Assembly (NCBI RefSeq): GCF_014297445.1
Contig: NZ_JACORU010000003.1
Location: 62,001-126,000, forward strand
Direction: 5' to 3'
Length of the DNA: 64,000 nt
Source of the DNA: Ramlibacter albus
Lineage (GTDB): Bacteria; Pseudomonadota; Gammaproteobacteria; Burkholderiales; Burkholderiaceae_C
Shown: positions 16,975 through 25,729 of the stretch, one piece after another
Layout of the letters: each line of letters starts with the position of its first letter
Numbering within the stretch: the stretch's first letter is position 1
Position numbers and translations under genes: made by a program
Notes under the pieces: model-generated
The model's input: the letters and a program-made list of their open reading frames with translations, nothing else
What the model was told of the DNA's origin: nothing
The model's database searches: none

Positions 16975-18654
16975 TCAGGCCCCGGGCTCCGCCGCCGTCC
17001 CCACGAGGGCGATCGGGCCGAGGTTGTTGTAATCCATCGTCAGGCGGTTCGTGACCGTCGCGGCCGCCTGCCCGTACACCGTGTCCGTTTCAAGGCCTGC
17101 GAGCAGGTTGATCAGGTTCAGGACCACTTGGCCACGGGCGTCACTGTACACGCTAAAGATGGTCGCGAGCGCGTCCCGGATGGCCGCGTAGCTCGCGGCG
17201 GGGTCCGGGCCGCCCAATGTGTTGGTTTCCACCGCCAGCCGGGTGAGCACATCCTGTGCCAGCGTGGCGGCGGCCACCCCCATGAAGGCCTGCCCCACCC
17301 CGATGGCGAAAGCCGAGGCTCCCTGGCTCGTGACGGTGGCGAGGGAGGAGCTGTACTGGGAGGTGCCGGGGCCGAAGCCGTAAAAGGCCTCGCTGACGCC
17401 CAGCACGGTGCGGGCGTTGCCGGTCACCGCCGTGCCCAGCGTCAGGCTCCCGACCGCCCGGGCGCCGTCGCTGAACTGGAACTGCTCGACGCCGGAGACC
17501 ACGTCGACGGCGTCGCGCGGCAGGCCGAGGCGGTCGCCCACGCTGTAGCGGCCGGTCGCGGCGTTGAAGAGGACCAGGTAGTCGGAAGCGGCGCCGCTGA
17601 AGACCGCCGTGTCGGTGCCCGTGCCCCCCTCGATGCGGTCGTAGCCGCCCGCCCCGGTGAGCGTGTCGTTGCCGGCGCCGGCGTCGAGCTTGTTGGCCAC
17701 GGCGTTGCCCGTCAACCGGTCGTTGCCGCCGCCGCCCGTGCCGTTCTCGATGGTGACGTTGTCGGCAATCCACACATTGGAAACCTGCTGCAGCCGGGTG
17801 CCGAAGGAGTTGATCACGTACACCGCGTTGCCGAGCATCGAGCCGCTGCCGGCGCGCAGGTCGATCACGGCGTTGTCCAGGCCGCTGTAACTGATGCCGT
17901 CGATGCCGCCGCCGTCCCAGATCGTCTGGTGGTAGTCGGCGTTCTGGGCGTAGATGTAAGCGGTGTTGCCGGCGTTGTAGTCGGTGTTGGCGCCGTACAG
18001 GTACTGCATGGCCTGGATGTCCAGGCGCATCGGCGTGGTGGGCCGGTACGTGAAGTCCGTGTCCTGGTCGCCCGCCAGCGCGGCGTACGACATGATCGTG
18101 TAGCTCTGGTTGTCGAGCGCCCCGGTGAGCACCGTGCCGTTTCCGCTCACGCCGCTGAAGTTGTGCTTGAGCCCCAGCGCATGGCCGGTCTCGTGCACCA
18201 GCGTCATGTAGTCGTACGAGCCTTCGGCGAACGAGCGGTTGCGCTCGGAGTAGCTGAACCACACGTCGCCGCCGATGGCGACGCCCGGCGAATAGGCATG
18301 CGCCTGCGCATTGCCGACATCCGTGAACGCGAAGCGGATGTCGCCGACGTTGTTGCCGCTGTCGGCGGTCTCGGCCAGCGTGAGGCGCGCGACGTTCGCC
18401 CACTTCTGCAGGGCCGAGCGCGCGGCCACCTGGGCCGCGGCCCCGAAGGCCGTGAAGAAGGGGCTGTACGGCTCGCTGGAGAAGGAGACGGGATAGCCGG
18501 TGACGCTGTTCGTCGACCACTGGCTGGACGTGTTCGGGAAGCTGTACGTGAGGACCGGCGAAGCCCACTTGTTGCCGTACAGCAGCGAATCGACCGCGGT
18601 GTTGCCTGTGAGCGGCACCGAAACGGCGTCGGTGCCGGTGGTCGGGGTGGCCAT
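16975..18654 (-). CDS. Serralysin-like RTX metalloprotease with C-terminal surface-layer module
   Basis: A 559-residue secreted zinc protease. The catalytic helix HETGHALGLKH puts ligands at His154, His158 and His164 with Glu155 as base, and the Met-turn SYTIMSY follows near Met188, as in M10B serralysins. Calcium-binding RTX repeats (GGGGNDRLTGN, GAGNDTLTG, GGYDRIEGG) span about residues 305-360. The last ~125 residues (417-545) are not the usual serralysin tail but a module shared with the N-terminus of the S-layer-like protein of this window. There is no Sec signal, which fits type I secretion by the adjacent ABC exporter. The start is the ATG at 18654; GTG at 18693 would overlap sapC. Confidence 0.88.
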   Translation of the reverse strand: MATPTTGTDAVSVPLTGNTAVDSLLYGNKWASPVLTYSFPNTSSQWSTNSVTGYPVSFSSEPYSPFFTAFGAAAQVAARSALQKWANVARLTLAETADSGNNVGDIRFAFTDVGNAQAHAYSPGVAIGGDVWFSYSERNRSFAEGSYDYMTLVHETGHALGLKHNFSGVSGNGTVLTGALDNQSYTIMSYAALAGDQDTDFTYRPTTPMRLDIQAMQYLYGANTDYNAGNTAYIYAQNADYHQTIWDGGGIDGISYSGLDNAVIDLRAGSGSMLGNAVYVINSFGTRLQQVSNVWIADNVTIENGTGGGGNDRLTGNAVANKLDAGAGNDTLTGAGGYDRIEGGTGTDTAVFSGAASDYLVLFNAATGRYSVGDRLGLPRDAVDVVSGVEQFQFSDGARAVGSLTLGTAVTGNARTVLGVSEAFYGFGPGTSQYSSSLATVTSQGASAFAIGVGQAFMGVAAATLAQDVLTRLAVETNTLGGPDPAASYAAIRDALATIFSVYSDARGQVVLNLINLLAGLETDTVYGQAAATVTNRLTMDYNNLGPIALVGTAAEPGA

Positions 18655-18670
18655 GGGGTACTGCGTCTGC

Positions 18671-19477
18671 TCAGGAGAAGCGCAGAGTATCACCGCCGTT
18701 CATGAAGGAAAGGTCAAGTTCGCCGTTGGCGGTGACAGGCATCACGTTTTGTTGCTTGAGGGCGGCCGCGCGGGCCCGCGCGAGCTGGCCGAGCAGGGGC
18801 ATGTTCTGGCTGGATAGCAGGTGTGCGTAAAGCAGCGGTAAAGCATGGGCCCGGCGCAGCGCAAGGAAGGCTTCGTCGGGCAGCCCGGCGATCTTCGCCT
18901 CCTCCACCTTGAGGAGGCCCTCGACCTCGCGCGGCCCCGCGTCGGTCTGCAGCGTGATCTTCCACGGCACGAGCAGGCCGTGCTCCTTGAGGGCGGCCGC
19001 GGCCGCCGCCGTCGGCGCCTTGTTGTCCTCGACGCGCGAGACGAACTCCATCACCTGCTTCACGGCCGGCGCGAGTTCGCCTTCAGGCGTGAAGAAAGGC
19101 TCGGTGCCGGGTGCGCCCGGCAGTTCGCGCACCTCGCCCGCGGCCTCGTCCACGCACAGCACGAGCTTGCCGTCCGGCGCGGGCAGCAGCGCGAAGGGGC
19201 GCATGCGCAGCATGGCGGGCACGTAGCCGCCGAGCCAGCGGCCGTCGGCCGCGACGAACAGGTTGACGCCCGGCTCGAAGCCGAGCACGGCCACGGTCAG
19301 CGGCGGTTCGCCCTCCTTGTGCACGAAGCCGATCGGCAGGTGCATGGCGGCCGTGGCGAGCTCCGGTGCGACGATCGGCACGAGGTTCGCGCCGGCCGCC
19401 CATTGGTAGGAGGAAAACTTGCGCCAGCTGCGCTGCGCGTGGCGCTCGCGCGTGACCGCATGGAAATCTGCGTTCAT
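18671..19477 (-). CDS. SapC-family protein
   Basis: A 268-residue protein of the SapC family, first named in the Campylobacter S-layer (sap) locus, where it accompanies type I export of the surface array protein. Recognisable segments are YQWAAGANLVPIVAPELATAAMHLPIGF, GYVPAMLRMRPFALLPAPDGKLVLCVDE and LFTPEG-like FFTPEGELAPAVKQVMEF. There is no signal peptide or membrane helix, so it is probably cytoplasmic. The role is unknown; possibilities are control or chaperoning of exported surface proteins. It lies between tolC-like and protease genes on the same strand. The family is well supported. Confidence 0.85.
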   Translation of the reverse strand: MNADFHAVTRERHAQRSWRKFSSYQWAAGANLVPIVAPELATAAMHLPIGFVHKEGEPPLTVAVLGFEPGVNLFVAADGRWLGGYVPAMLRMRPFALLPAPDGKLVLCVDEAAGEVRELPGAPGTEPFFTPEGELAPAVKQVMEFVSRVEDNKAPTAAAAAALKEHGLLVPWKITLQTDAGPREVEGLLKVEEAKIAGLPDEAFLALRRAHALPLLYAHLLSSQNMPLLGQLARARAAALKQQNVMPVTANGELDLSFMNGGDTLRFS

Positions 19478-19490
19478 GGGGTACTTCGGT

Positions 19491-20840
19491 TCAGGGCTTG
19501 AGCCAGGCATTGATCTCGTCGAGCACGGTCGTGCGGGGGCCGCCCGCGAGCGCCTGCAAGCGCACGCGGGAGATGAGGTAGACGTAGCGCGCCTGCGAGA
19601 GGTCGCGCACGGCGGTTGCGTACTGCTGCTGCGCGTTGAGGATGTCCAGCAGCGTGCGGCTGCCGGCCTCGAAGCTGCGGCGGCTGGAGGTGACGGCCTG
19701 CTCCGCGGAGCGCACGGCGACCTCGAGTGCCTGCACCTTCAGCACGCCCTCGGTGACGCCGCGGAACTCGCGGTGCACGCGCACCGCGAGGTCGCGCCGC
19801 GTGGCCTCCAGCGTGTTCTCCAGCCGCTCCAGGTCGGCCAGCGCCTGGCGCACCTGCGAGCTGACGTAGCCGCCGGTGTACAGCGGCACGTTCAGCTGCA
19901 CGCCGATCGCCTTGACGTTGTTGCGCTGGTTGATGTTGGTGATGGTGTCGCTCTCGCTGCGCGACACCTGCGCGACGGCATCGAGCGTCGGCAGGTGGCC
20001 GGCGCGGGCCTTCTGCACTTCGTAGCGGGCCGCTTCGACCTGGGCGCGCAGCGAACGGATCTCGGGGCTGTTCTCCACCGCCGTTTCGGTCCACGGGTCC
20101 ACGCTGTCCGGCTCGGGCCGCGCCAGGCGCAGCGCGGCGGCGTCGAGCGTGGCGAGCTTGCCCAGCGGCATCTCGACCAGGGCCTCGAGCTGGCGGCGCG
20201 CCAGGTCGACGGCCTGCTTCAGTTCGAGCTCCTGCGCGATGGTCATGTCCAGGCGCGCCTGCGCCTCGTCGATGTCGGTGCGCGTGCCGGCGCCGGCCGC
20301 CATGCGCTTGCGCGCGGCGTCGAGCTGGCCGGTGTAGGCCGCCTTCTGCGCCTGCACGAGCTGCAGCTGGTCCTCGGCGAGCAGCGCCTCGAAATACGCG
20401 CCGCCGACGCGCACCACGAGCTCCTGCTCCTGCTTGTCCAGTTGCGCGTTGGCGTCGTCGACGATGGCCTGCGCCTGCTTGTAGTCGGCGAACAGCGCGG
20501 CGCGGAAGATCGGCTGGCGCACCTGCAGCGTCTCGTTCGAGCTCGTGTAGACCTGGTGGTTCTCGGTCTCCTGGCCCAGGAAGTTCGGCGCGCGCTGGTC
20601 GAGGATGTTGCGAAAGCGCGAGGCGCTCACCGCCACCTGCGGCAGCAACTGCGCGCGCGACTGCGGCAGGCGCTCGCGCCGCGCGGCGGCGTTGGCGCGC
20701 GCGGCACGGATCGTCGAGTCGTTGTCCAGCGCGGCGCGGTAGGCCTGCGACAGGTCGATGGCGCCGGCAGGCGCGAGCACGGCGGCGAGCGCGAGGGCGA
20801 GCGCGCCGCGCGCGAAGGTGCGGATGGGCATGGCGGGCAC
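19491..20840 (-). CDS. TolC-family outer-membrane channel of type I secretion
   Basis: A TolC-like protein of about 449 residues. Signal peptide (FARGALALALAAVLAPAGA) is followed by IDLSQAYRAALDNDSTIRAARAN and a second half repeating the helical hairpin plan (DSVDPWTETAVENSPEIRSLRAQVEAAR). NVPLYTGGYVSSQVRQA lies at the second strand set. The length fits PrtF/TolC channels. A GTG at 20840 is preferred because an AAGGAGG sits 7 bases upstream; GTG at 20846 overlaps the hlyD stop. It forms the outer exit of the exporter with the adaptor and ABC proteins encoded just upstream. Confidence 0.92.
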   Translation of the reverse strand: MPAMPIRTFARGALALALAAVLAPAGAIDLSQAYRAALDNDSTIRAARANAAARRERLPQSRAQLLPQVAVSASRFRNILDQRAPNFLGQETENHQVYTSSNETLQVRQPIFRAALFADYKQAQAIVDDANAQLDKQEQELVVRVGGAYFEALLAEDQLQLVQAQKAAYTGQLDAARKRMAAGAGTRTDIDEAQARLDMTIAQELELKQAVDLARRQLEALVEMPLGKLATLDAAALRLARPEPDSVDPWTETAVENSPEIRSLRAQVEAARYEVQKARAGHLPTLDAVAQVSRSESDTITNINQRNNVKAIGVQLNVPLYTGGYVSSQVRQALADLERLENTLEATRRDLAVRVHREFRGVTEGVLKVQALEVAVRSAEQAVTSSRRSFEAGSRTLLDILNAQQQYATAVRDLSQARYVYLISRVRLQALAGGPRTTVLDEINAWLKP

Positions 20841-20842
20841 GC

Positions 20843-22216
20843 TCACTCCTCCTTCATCGCCGCGGCGACGCGCTTGGTCAGCGGATTGAGCAGGTACGTC
20901 AGCAGCGAGCGCTCGCCCGTCGTGAACACCACTTCCACCGGCATGCCCGGCTGCATGCGGCGCTTGCCCAGCTTCTTCATGCCCTCCGGCGTGACGGTGG
21001 CACGCGCGAGGTAGAAGCTCTGGCCGGTCTGCTGCTCGGTGATCAGGTCCTTCGAGATGGAGATGAGCTTGCCCTGCACGACCAGTTGCGGCGAGTGGGC
21101 GAACGCCGAGAAGCGCACGTCGACGGGCATGCCCTCGTGCACGCGGTCGATCATGTGCGGCGCCACGCGCGTCTCCAGCACCAGGGGCTCGTCGGTGGGC
21201 ACGATGTCCATCAGCTTCTGGCCGGGCTGGACGACGCCGCCCACCGTCTGCGCACCCAGCCCCACGACCTGGCCGGCGGCGGGCGACTTGATGTCGATGC
21301 GCTCCAGGTCCTGCTGCAGCGCGACGTACTTGCCCTCCTCCGAGGTCACGTCGCGCGCCACGTCGGTCAGCTGCGTCTCGACCTCCTTGCGGTATTCCTG
21401 CTGCCGCTGGATCGAGCGCTGGCGCAGCTCCGCGATCGCGCGCTGCGCGCGCGTGATGTTGCCCAGCAGCTCCGCCTGCGCCGAATTCATCTCCGCCTGG
21501 CTGCGCTCCAGCTCCAGTTGGCGGTTGCGCGGCGCGTAGCCTTCCTTCACGAGGCCGCGCGTGTTGTTCAGCTCCTCGTTCAGCAGCCCCATCTGGCTCT
21601 TGCGGCTGGCCAGCATGCTCTGGTAGGCCTGCACCAGCGCCTCCTGGCCCTGGATGCTCTCCTGGATGCCCTGCAGGTCGGCGCGCAGCGCGGCGCGGCG
21701 CGACTGGAACAGCTGCTCCTGCGTCATGACCTGCCCCTTGATCAGCGGGTCGGTGGACGCCGCCACGAGGTCGGGGTGGAACGTGATCTTGTCGGCGCCC
21801 GACTGCTCCGCGAGCAGCCGCGCCTGGATCGCGCGCAGGCCGAGGTAGCGCTGGCGCGTCGCTTCGAAGTTGGCCTTGGCGACCGCCGAATCGAGGCGCA
21901 TCAGCAGCTGGCCTTCCTTGACCACGTCGCCCTCGCGCACGTGCACTTCCTTCACGATGCCGCCAGTCTGGTGCTGCACGGCCTTGCGCTTGGTGTCGAT
22001 CGCCACGTTACCCATGCTCGGCACGCCTTCGTCGAGCGGCGCGAACGCGGCCCAGAGCAGGAAGCCGCCGAAGAAGATGCCCAGCGCGTACAGCGCGATG
22101 CGGTTCGCGCGGCTGCGGTCGCCCGCGAGCAGCCGCGCGGCGTCGTCGCCGGCGTCCGGGCCCATGCCCTGCACGAGGGCTTCCTTGAGGTCGGTGGTGT
22201 TTTCGTTCGTTGCCAT
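20843..22216 (-). CDS. HlyD/PrtE-family membrane fusion protein
   Basis: A 457-residue periplasmic adaptor of a type I exporter. It has a cytoplasmic N-terminus of about 40 residues, one membrane helix (IALYALGIFFGGFLLWAAF), lipoyl halves (GGIVKEVHVREGDVVKEGQLLMRLD and IKSPAAGQVVGLGAQTVGGVV) and a long helical hairpin between them. The C-terminal domain carries the family signature MQPGMPVEVVFTTGERSLLTYLLNPL. It connects the inner-membrane ATPases to the TolC-like channel. The start is the ATG at 22216, 22 bp after the ATPase gene. Confidence 0.94.
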   Translation of the reverse strand: MATNENTTDLKEALVQGMGPDAGDDAARLLAGDRSRANRIALYALGIFFGGFLLWAAFAPLDEGVPSMGNVAIDTKRKAVQHQTGGIVKEVHVREGDVVKEGQLLMRLDSAVAKANFEATRQRYLGLRAIQARLLAEQSGADKITFHPDLVAASTDPLIKGQVMTQEQLFQSRRAALRADLQGIQESIQGQEALVQAYQSMLASRKSQMGLLNEELNNTRGLVKEGYAPRNRQLELERSQAEMNSAQAELLGNITRAQRAIAELRQRSIQRQQEYRKEVETQLTDVARDVTSEEGKYVALQQDLERIDIKSPAAGQVVGLGAQTVGGVVQPGQKLMDIVPTDEPLVLETRVAPHMIDRVHEGMPVDVRFSAFAHSPQLVVQGKLISISKDLITEQQTGQSFYLARATVTPEGMKKLGKRRMQPGMPVEVVFTTGERSLLTYLLNPLTKRVAAAMKEE

Positions 22217-22238
22217 GTCTTTCACCCGTTCTGTCTTG

Positions 22239-23966
22239 TCATGCCGCGTTGGGCAGTGCACCCGCGGCCGGCGCGGCCGGCGCGGGCGGGCGCAGCGCGG
22301 CGAGCACTTCCTCGCGCGGGCCCTGCATCGCCACTTCGCCATTGCGCAGCATCACGATGCGGTCGCAGGCGGCGAGCGCCGACGGCCGGTGCGTCACGAG
22401 CACCACCGTGCGGCCTTTCGCCTTGAGCTCCTGCACCGCGCGCGCCAGCGCCGCTTCACCCGCCTCGTCGAGGTTGGCGTTGGGCTCGTCGAGCACCACG
22501 AGGGCCGGCGTGCCGTAGATCGCCCGCGCCAGGCCGATGCGCTGGCGCTGCCCGCCGGAGAGCAGGCCGCCCGCCTCGCCGATGGGCATGTCGTAGCCCT
22601 TGGGGAAGCGCAGGATCATCTCGTGCAGGCCGGCGGCGCGCGCCGCCTCGATCACCTTGTCCGAATCGAGCTGGCCGAAGCGCGCGATGTTCTCGGCGAT
22701 CGTGCCGTCGAAGAGCTCCACGTCCTGCGGCAGGTAGCCGATGTGCGGGCCGAGCTGCACGCGGTCCCAGCCGGCCACGGGCAGGCCATCCAGCAGCACC
22801 TCGCCGGACACGTTGGGCCAGATGCCCACCATCGTGCGCGCGAGCGTGGACTTGCCCGAGCCGGACGGGCCGACGATGCCGACGACGGTGCCCGCGGGCA
22901 GGTCGAGCGACACGTTCTTGAGGATCGGCTCGGCGCGGTGCGGCGCGGTGGCGAACACGTCCCGCAGCGCCACGGCGCCGCTGGGCGCGACCCGTTTGAG
23001 GCCGGGGTCCTGCTCGGGATATTCGTTCAGCAGGCTTTCGAGGCGCAGGTAGGCGCCACGCGCGCTCACGAAGCCGCGCCAGGTGCTCACCAGCATGTCG
23101 ATGGGCGCGAGGGCACGCGTCATCAGCACGTTGGCCGCGATCATGCCGCCGGGCGAGAGCTGCCCGTCGATCACGAGCAGCGCGCCGGCGCCGAGCGCGA
23201 GCGACTGCTGCGAGTAGCGCAGGAACTTGCTGATCGCGTTGATACGGTGGGCCCGGTCCTGCGAGTGCGCCGTCGTCTCGAGCGCGCCTGCGTGCAGCTT
23301 GCGCCAGCGCGCGGCCAGGTTGGGGATCATGCCCATCGACTCCAGCACTTCGGCGTTGCGCAGCTTGCTCTGCAGGTAGGCCTGCGACTGCTGGTTGGCC
23401 TTCACGGCCGCCTCGGTGGGCTCCTGGCTGTTGCGGTGGCCGTACCACGCGAGCAGCCCCTGGAAGACCGCGAACACCAGGCAGGTGATGCCCAGCAGCG
23501 GGTGCATGACGAAAGTGACGGCGATGTAGACCGGCGCCCACGGCGCGTCGAACAGCGCGAAGATGCCGATGCCGGTGAGGAACTGGCGGATCTCGATCAG
23601 GTCGTTGAACGCGCGCGAGGGGCTTGCGGTGGCCTGGCCCAGGTACGACTCGAAGCTCGCGTTGAACACGCGAGTGCCCAGGCGCTCGTCCAGCCGCATG
23701 CCGGCGCCCACCAGCACCTGCGAGCGGATGCGCTCGGAGAATGCGAGCACGCCGAAGAGGAAGAGCGTGATCAGCGACACGGCCATCAGCGTGACCTCGC
23801 TGTAGCTGACCAGCACGCGGTCGTAGACCTGCATCATGTACAGCGTGGGCGCGAGCATCAGCACGTTCACGATGGCGCTGAGGACGCCGACGATGATGAA
23901 TTCGCGGCGGAAGACCCAGAGGGTCTGGCCGAGCTCGCTGCGCTGGAAGAACTGGGGCGTTTTCAT
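22239..23966 (-). CDS. Type I secretion ABC transporter (PrtD-like), first of two
   Basis: A 575-residue fused permease-ATPase. The N-terminal membrane domain has about six helices and starts FFQRSELGQTLWVFRREF, with no C39 peptidase domain. The C-terminal ATPase has Walker A GPSGSGKST, signature LSGGQRQR, Walker B ALVVLDEPNANLD and the H-loop in VTHRPS. All catalytic residues are intact. PrtD-type exporters move RTX proteases and S-layer proteins to the outside in one step. It lies 2 bp downstream of a paralogous ATPase gene, suggesting a heterodimer. A low-complexity Pro/Ala tail ends the protein. Confidence 0.94.
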   Translation of the reverse strand: MKTPQFFQRSELGQTLWVFRREFIIVGVLSAIVNVLMLAPTLYMMQVYDRVLVSYSEVTLMAVSLITLFLFGVLAFSERIRSQVLVGAGMRLDERLGTRVFNASFESYLGQATASPSRAFNDLIEIRQFLTGIGIFALFDAPWAPVYIAVTFVMHPLLGITCLVFAVFQGLLAWYGHRNSQEPTEAAVKANQQSQAYLQSKLRNAEVLESMGMIPNLAARWRKLHAGALETTAHSQDRAHRINAISKFLRYSQQSLALGAGALLVIDGQLSPGGMIAANVLMTRALAPIDMLVSTWRGFVSARGAYLRLESLLNEYPEQDPGLKRVAPSGAVALRDVFATAPHRAEPILKNVSLDLPAGTVVGIVGPSGSGKSTLARTMVGIWPNVSGEVLLDGLPVAGWDRVQLGPHIGYLPQDVELFDGTIAENIARFGQLDSDKVIEAARAAGLHEMILRFPKGYDMPIGEAGGLLSGGQRQRIGLARAIYGTPALVVLDEPNANLDEAGEAALARAVQELKAKGRTVVLVTHRPSALAACDRIVMLRNGEVAMQGPREEVLAALRPPAPAAPAAGALPNAA

Positions 23967-23968
23967 GG

Positions 23969-25729
23969 TCAGGCCACGGCTGCGGTGAAGGGGTTCGCGG
24001 GACGTGCGGGCGCCTGCTGTGCATGCGCCTGCGCGGCGCGGGCGATGGCCTGCAGCACTTCGTCGCGCGGGCCGAAGGCCTGCGCCTGGCCGTCGCGCAG
24101 GACGAGCATCTTGTCCACGACGGCGAGGATGCTCGTGCGGTGCGTCATGACGACGAACGTGGTGCCGCGCTTCTTCATCTCCGTGACGGCAGACGCGAGG
24201 GCTGCGTCGCCCGCGTCGTCGAGGCTGGAATTCGGTTCGTCCAGCACGACGAAGACCGGGTCCCCGTACAGGGCGCGCGCGAGCGCGATGCGCTGGCGCT
24301 GGCCGCCGGAGAGCACGGCGCCTTCATGGCCGACCGGCGTGTCGTAGCCCTGCGGCAGGGCCAGGATGAATTCATGCACGCCCACGAGCTTCGCGGCGGC
24401 CTCAACCTTGTGCGGCTCCACCTGCCCGAAGCGCGCGATGTTCTCGGCGATGGTGCCGTCGAACAGCTCGATGCCTTGCGGCAGATAGCCGATGTGCGGC
24501 CCGAGCTGCGACTTGTCCCACGTGAACACGTCCACGCCGTCGAGGCGCACCTTGCCGGAAGCGGCGGGCCACAGGCCCACGAGCAGCCGCGCGAGCGTGG
24601 TCTTGCCGGAGGCGGACGGGCCGACCACCGCGACCGCCTCGCCCGGCGAGACGGCGAACTGCACGCCGCGCAGGATCATGGCCTGGCTGTTGGGCGCGCC
24701 GGCCATCAGGCCCTCGACCACCAGCGCGCCACGCGGAGCGGGCAGCTTCATCGTTTCCGCCGGCGGCGGAAGGAAGGAGAGCATCTGGTCCAGCCGGCGC
24801 CAGGCATCGCGGAAGTTCACGACGCTGCGCCACTGGCCCACGACCACCAGCGCCGGCTGCAGCACGCGGCCGCCGAGGATGGAGCCCACGATCATCATGC
24901 CGCCGCCGCCGCGCAGGTCGTTGCGCAGGAGCAGCCACGCGCCCAGGCCGAGCAGCGCCGAGGACAGCGTGATCGAGGTGAACTTGCCGAGCGCCTGCCA
25001 CACGCCGGCCTTGTCCGAAGCCACGGCCTGCAGGTTGAGGAACATGCGCTGCTTGACCATCCAGCGGCGGTGGATGTCCTTGATCATGCCCATGGACTCG
25101 ATCACCTGCGCGTTGCGCAGGGAACCGTCGGCATATTGCTGCGCCTCGATCGCGATGCGGTTGGCCATCACCAGCGGCGGCTTGGTGCCGCGCTCGTTGA
25201 GCCAGCCAATGAGCGCCTGCACGAGTGCGCCGACCAGCGCGGACCACCCGAGCACCGGGTGGATGGCGAACAGGATGGCGAGGAACACGATCGACACCGG
25301 CGCCTCGAGCGCGGCCAGCAGCGCGGGCGACGGCAGGAACTCGCGGATCGTGCGCAGGTCGTTCATGGGCTGCGCGGTGGCGCCGGGCAGCTTGCGCAGG
25401 TTGGCCTCGAACATGGCGGTGAAGACGCGATCGCGCAGGCGCGTGTCGAAGGCGATGCCGGCCGCCGTCATCATCTCGGCGCGCGCCCACTCCAGCACCT
25501 CCATCAGCACGAAGGCCGCGAGCAGGATGAGCGTCAGCATCGTGAGCGTGAGGTGGTTGCGGCTGTTCACGACGCGGTCGTAGACCTCCAGCATGTACCA
25601 GCTGGGCATGAGCACGAGCAGGCTCGCCAGCACGCTGAACCAGAACACGCGCAGGAAGGTGGGCTTGAGCGATTCGAGCGCTTCGCGCAGCTCCGAAGGG
25701 CCCGAGGGCCCGGGGCGTACCGGTGTCAT
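23969..25729 (-). CDS. Type I secretion ABC transporter (PrtD-like), second of two
   Basis: A 586-residue paralogue of the neighbouring exporter ATPase. It has six membrane helices (FLRVFWFSVLASLLVLMPSWYMLEVYDRVVNSRNHLTL), Walker A GPSASGKTT, signature LSGGQRQR, Walker B FVVLDEPNSSLD and H-loop MTHRTS, all complete. Its N-terminus is coupled to the TnpB-like gene by a 4-base ATGA overlap, so both come from one transcript. The two ATPases may work as a heterodimer, or each may serve one of the two candidate substrates in the window. Confidence 0.94.
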   Translation of the reverse strand: MTPVRPGPSGPSELREALESLKPTFLRVFWFSVLASLLVLMPSWYMLEVYDRVVNSRNHLTLTMLTLILLAAFVLMEVLEWARAEMMTAAGIAFDTRLRDRVFTAMFEANLRKLPGATAQPMNDLRTIREFLPSPALLAALEAPVSIVFLAILFAIHPVLGWSALVGALVQALIGWLNERGTKPPLVMANRIAIEAQQYADGSLRNAQVIESMGMIKDIHRRWMVKQRMFLNLQAVASDKAGVWQALGKFTSITLSSALLGLGAWLLLRNDLRGGGGMMIVGSILGGRVLQPALVVVGQWRSVVNFRDAWRRLDQMLSFLPPPAETMKLPAPRGALVVEGLMAGAPNSQAMILRGVQFAVSPGEAVAVVGPSASGKTTLARLLVGLWPAASGKVRLDGVDVFTWDKSQLGPHIGYLPQGIELFDGTIAENIARFGQVEPHKVEAAAKLVGVHEFILALPQGYDTPVGHEGAVLSGGQRQRIALARALYGDPVFVVLDEPNSSLDDAGDAALASAVTEMKKRGTTFVVMTHRTSILAVVDKMLVLRDGQAQAFGPRDEVLQAIARAAQAHAQQAPARPANPFTAAVA

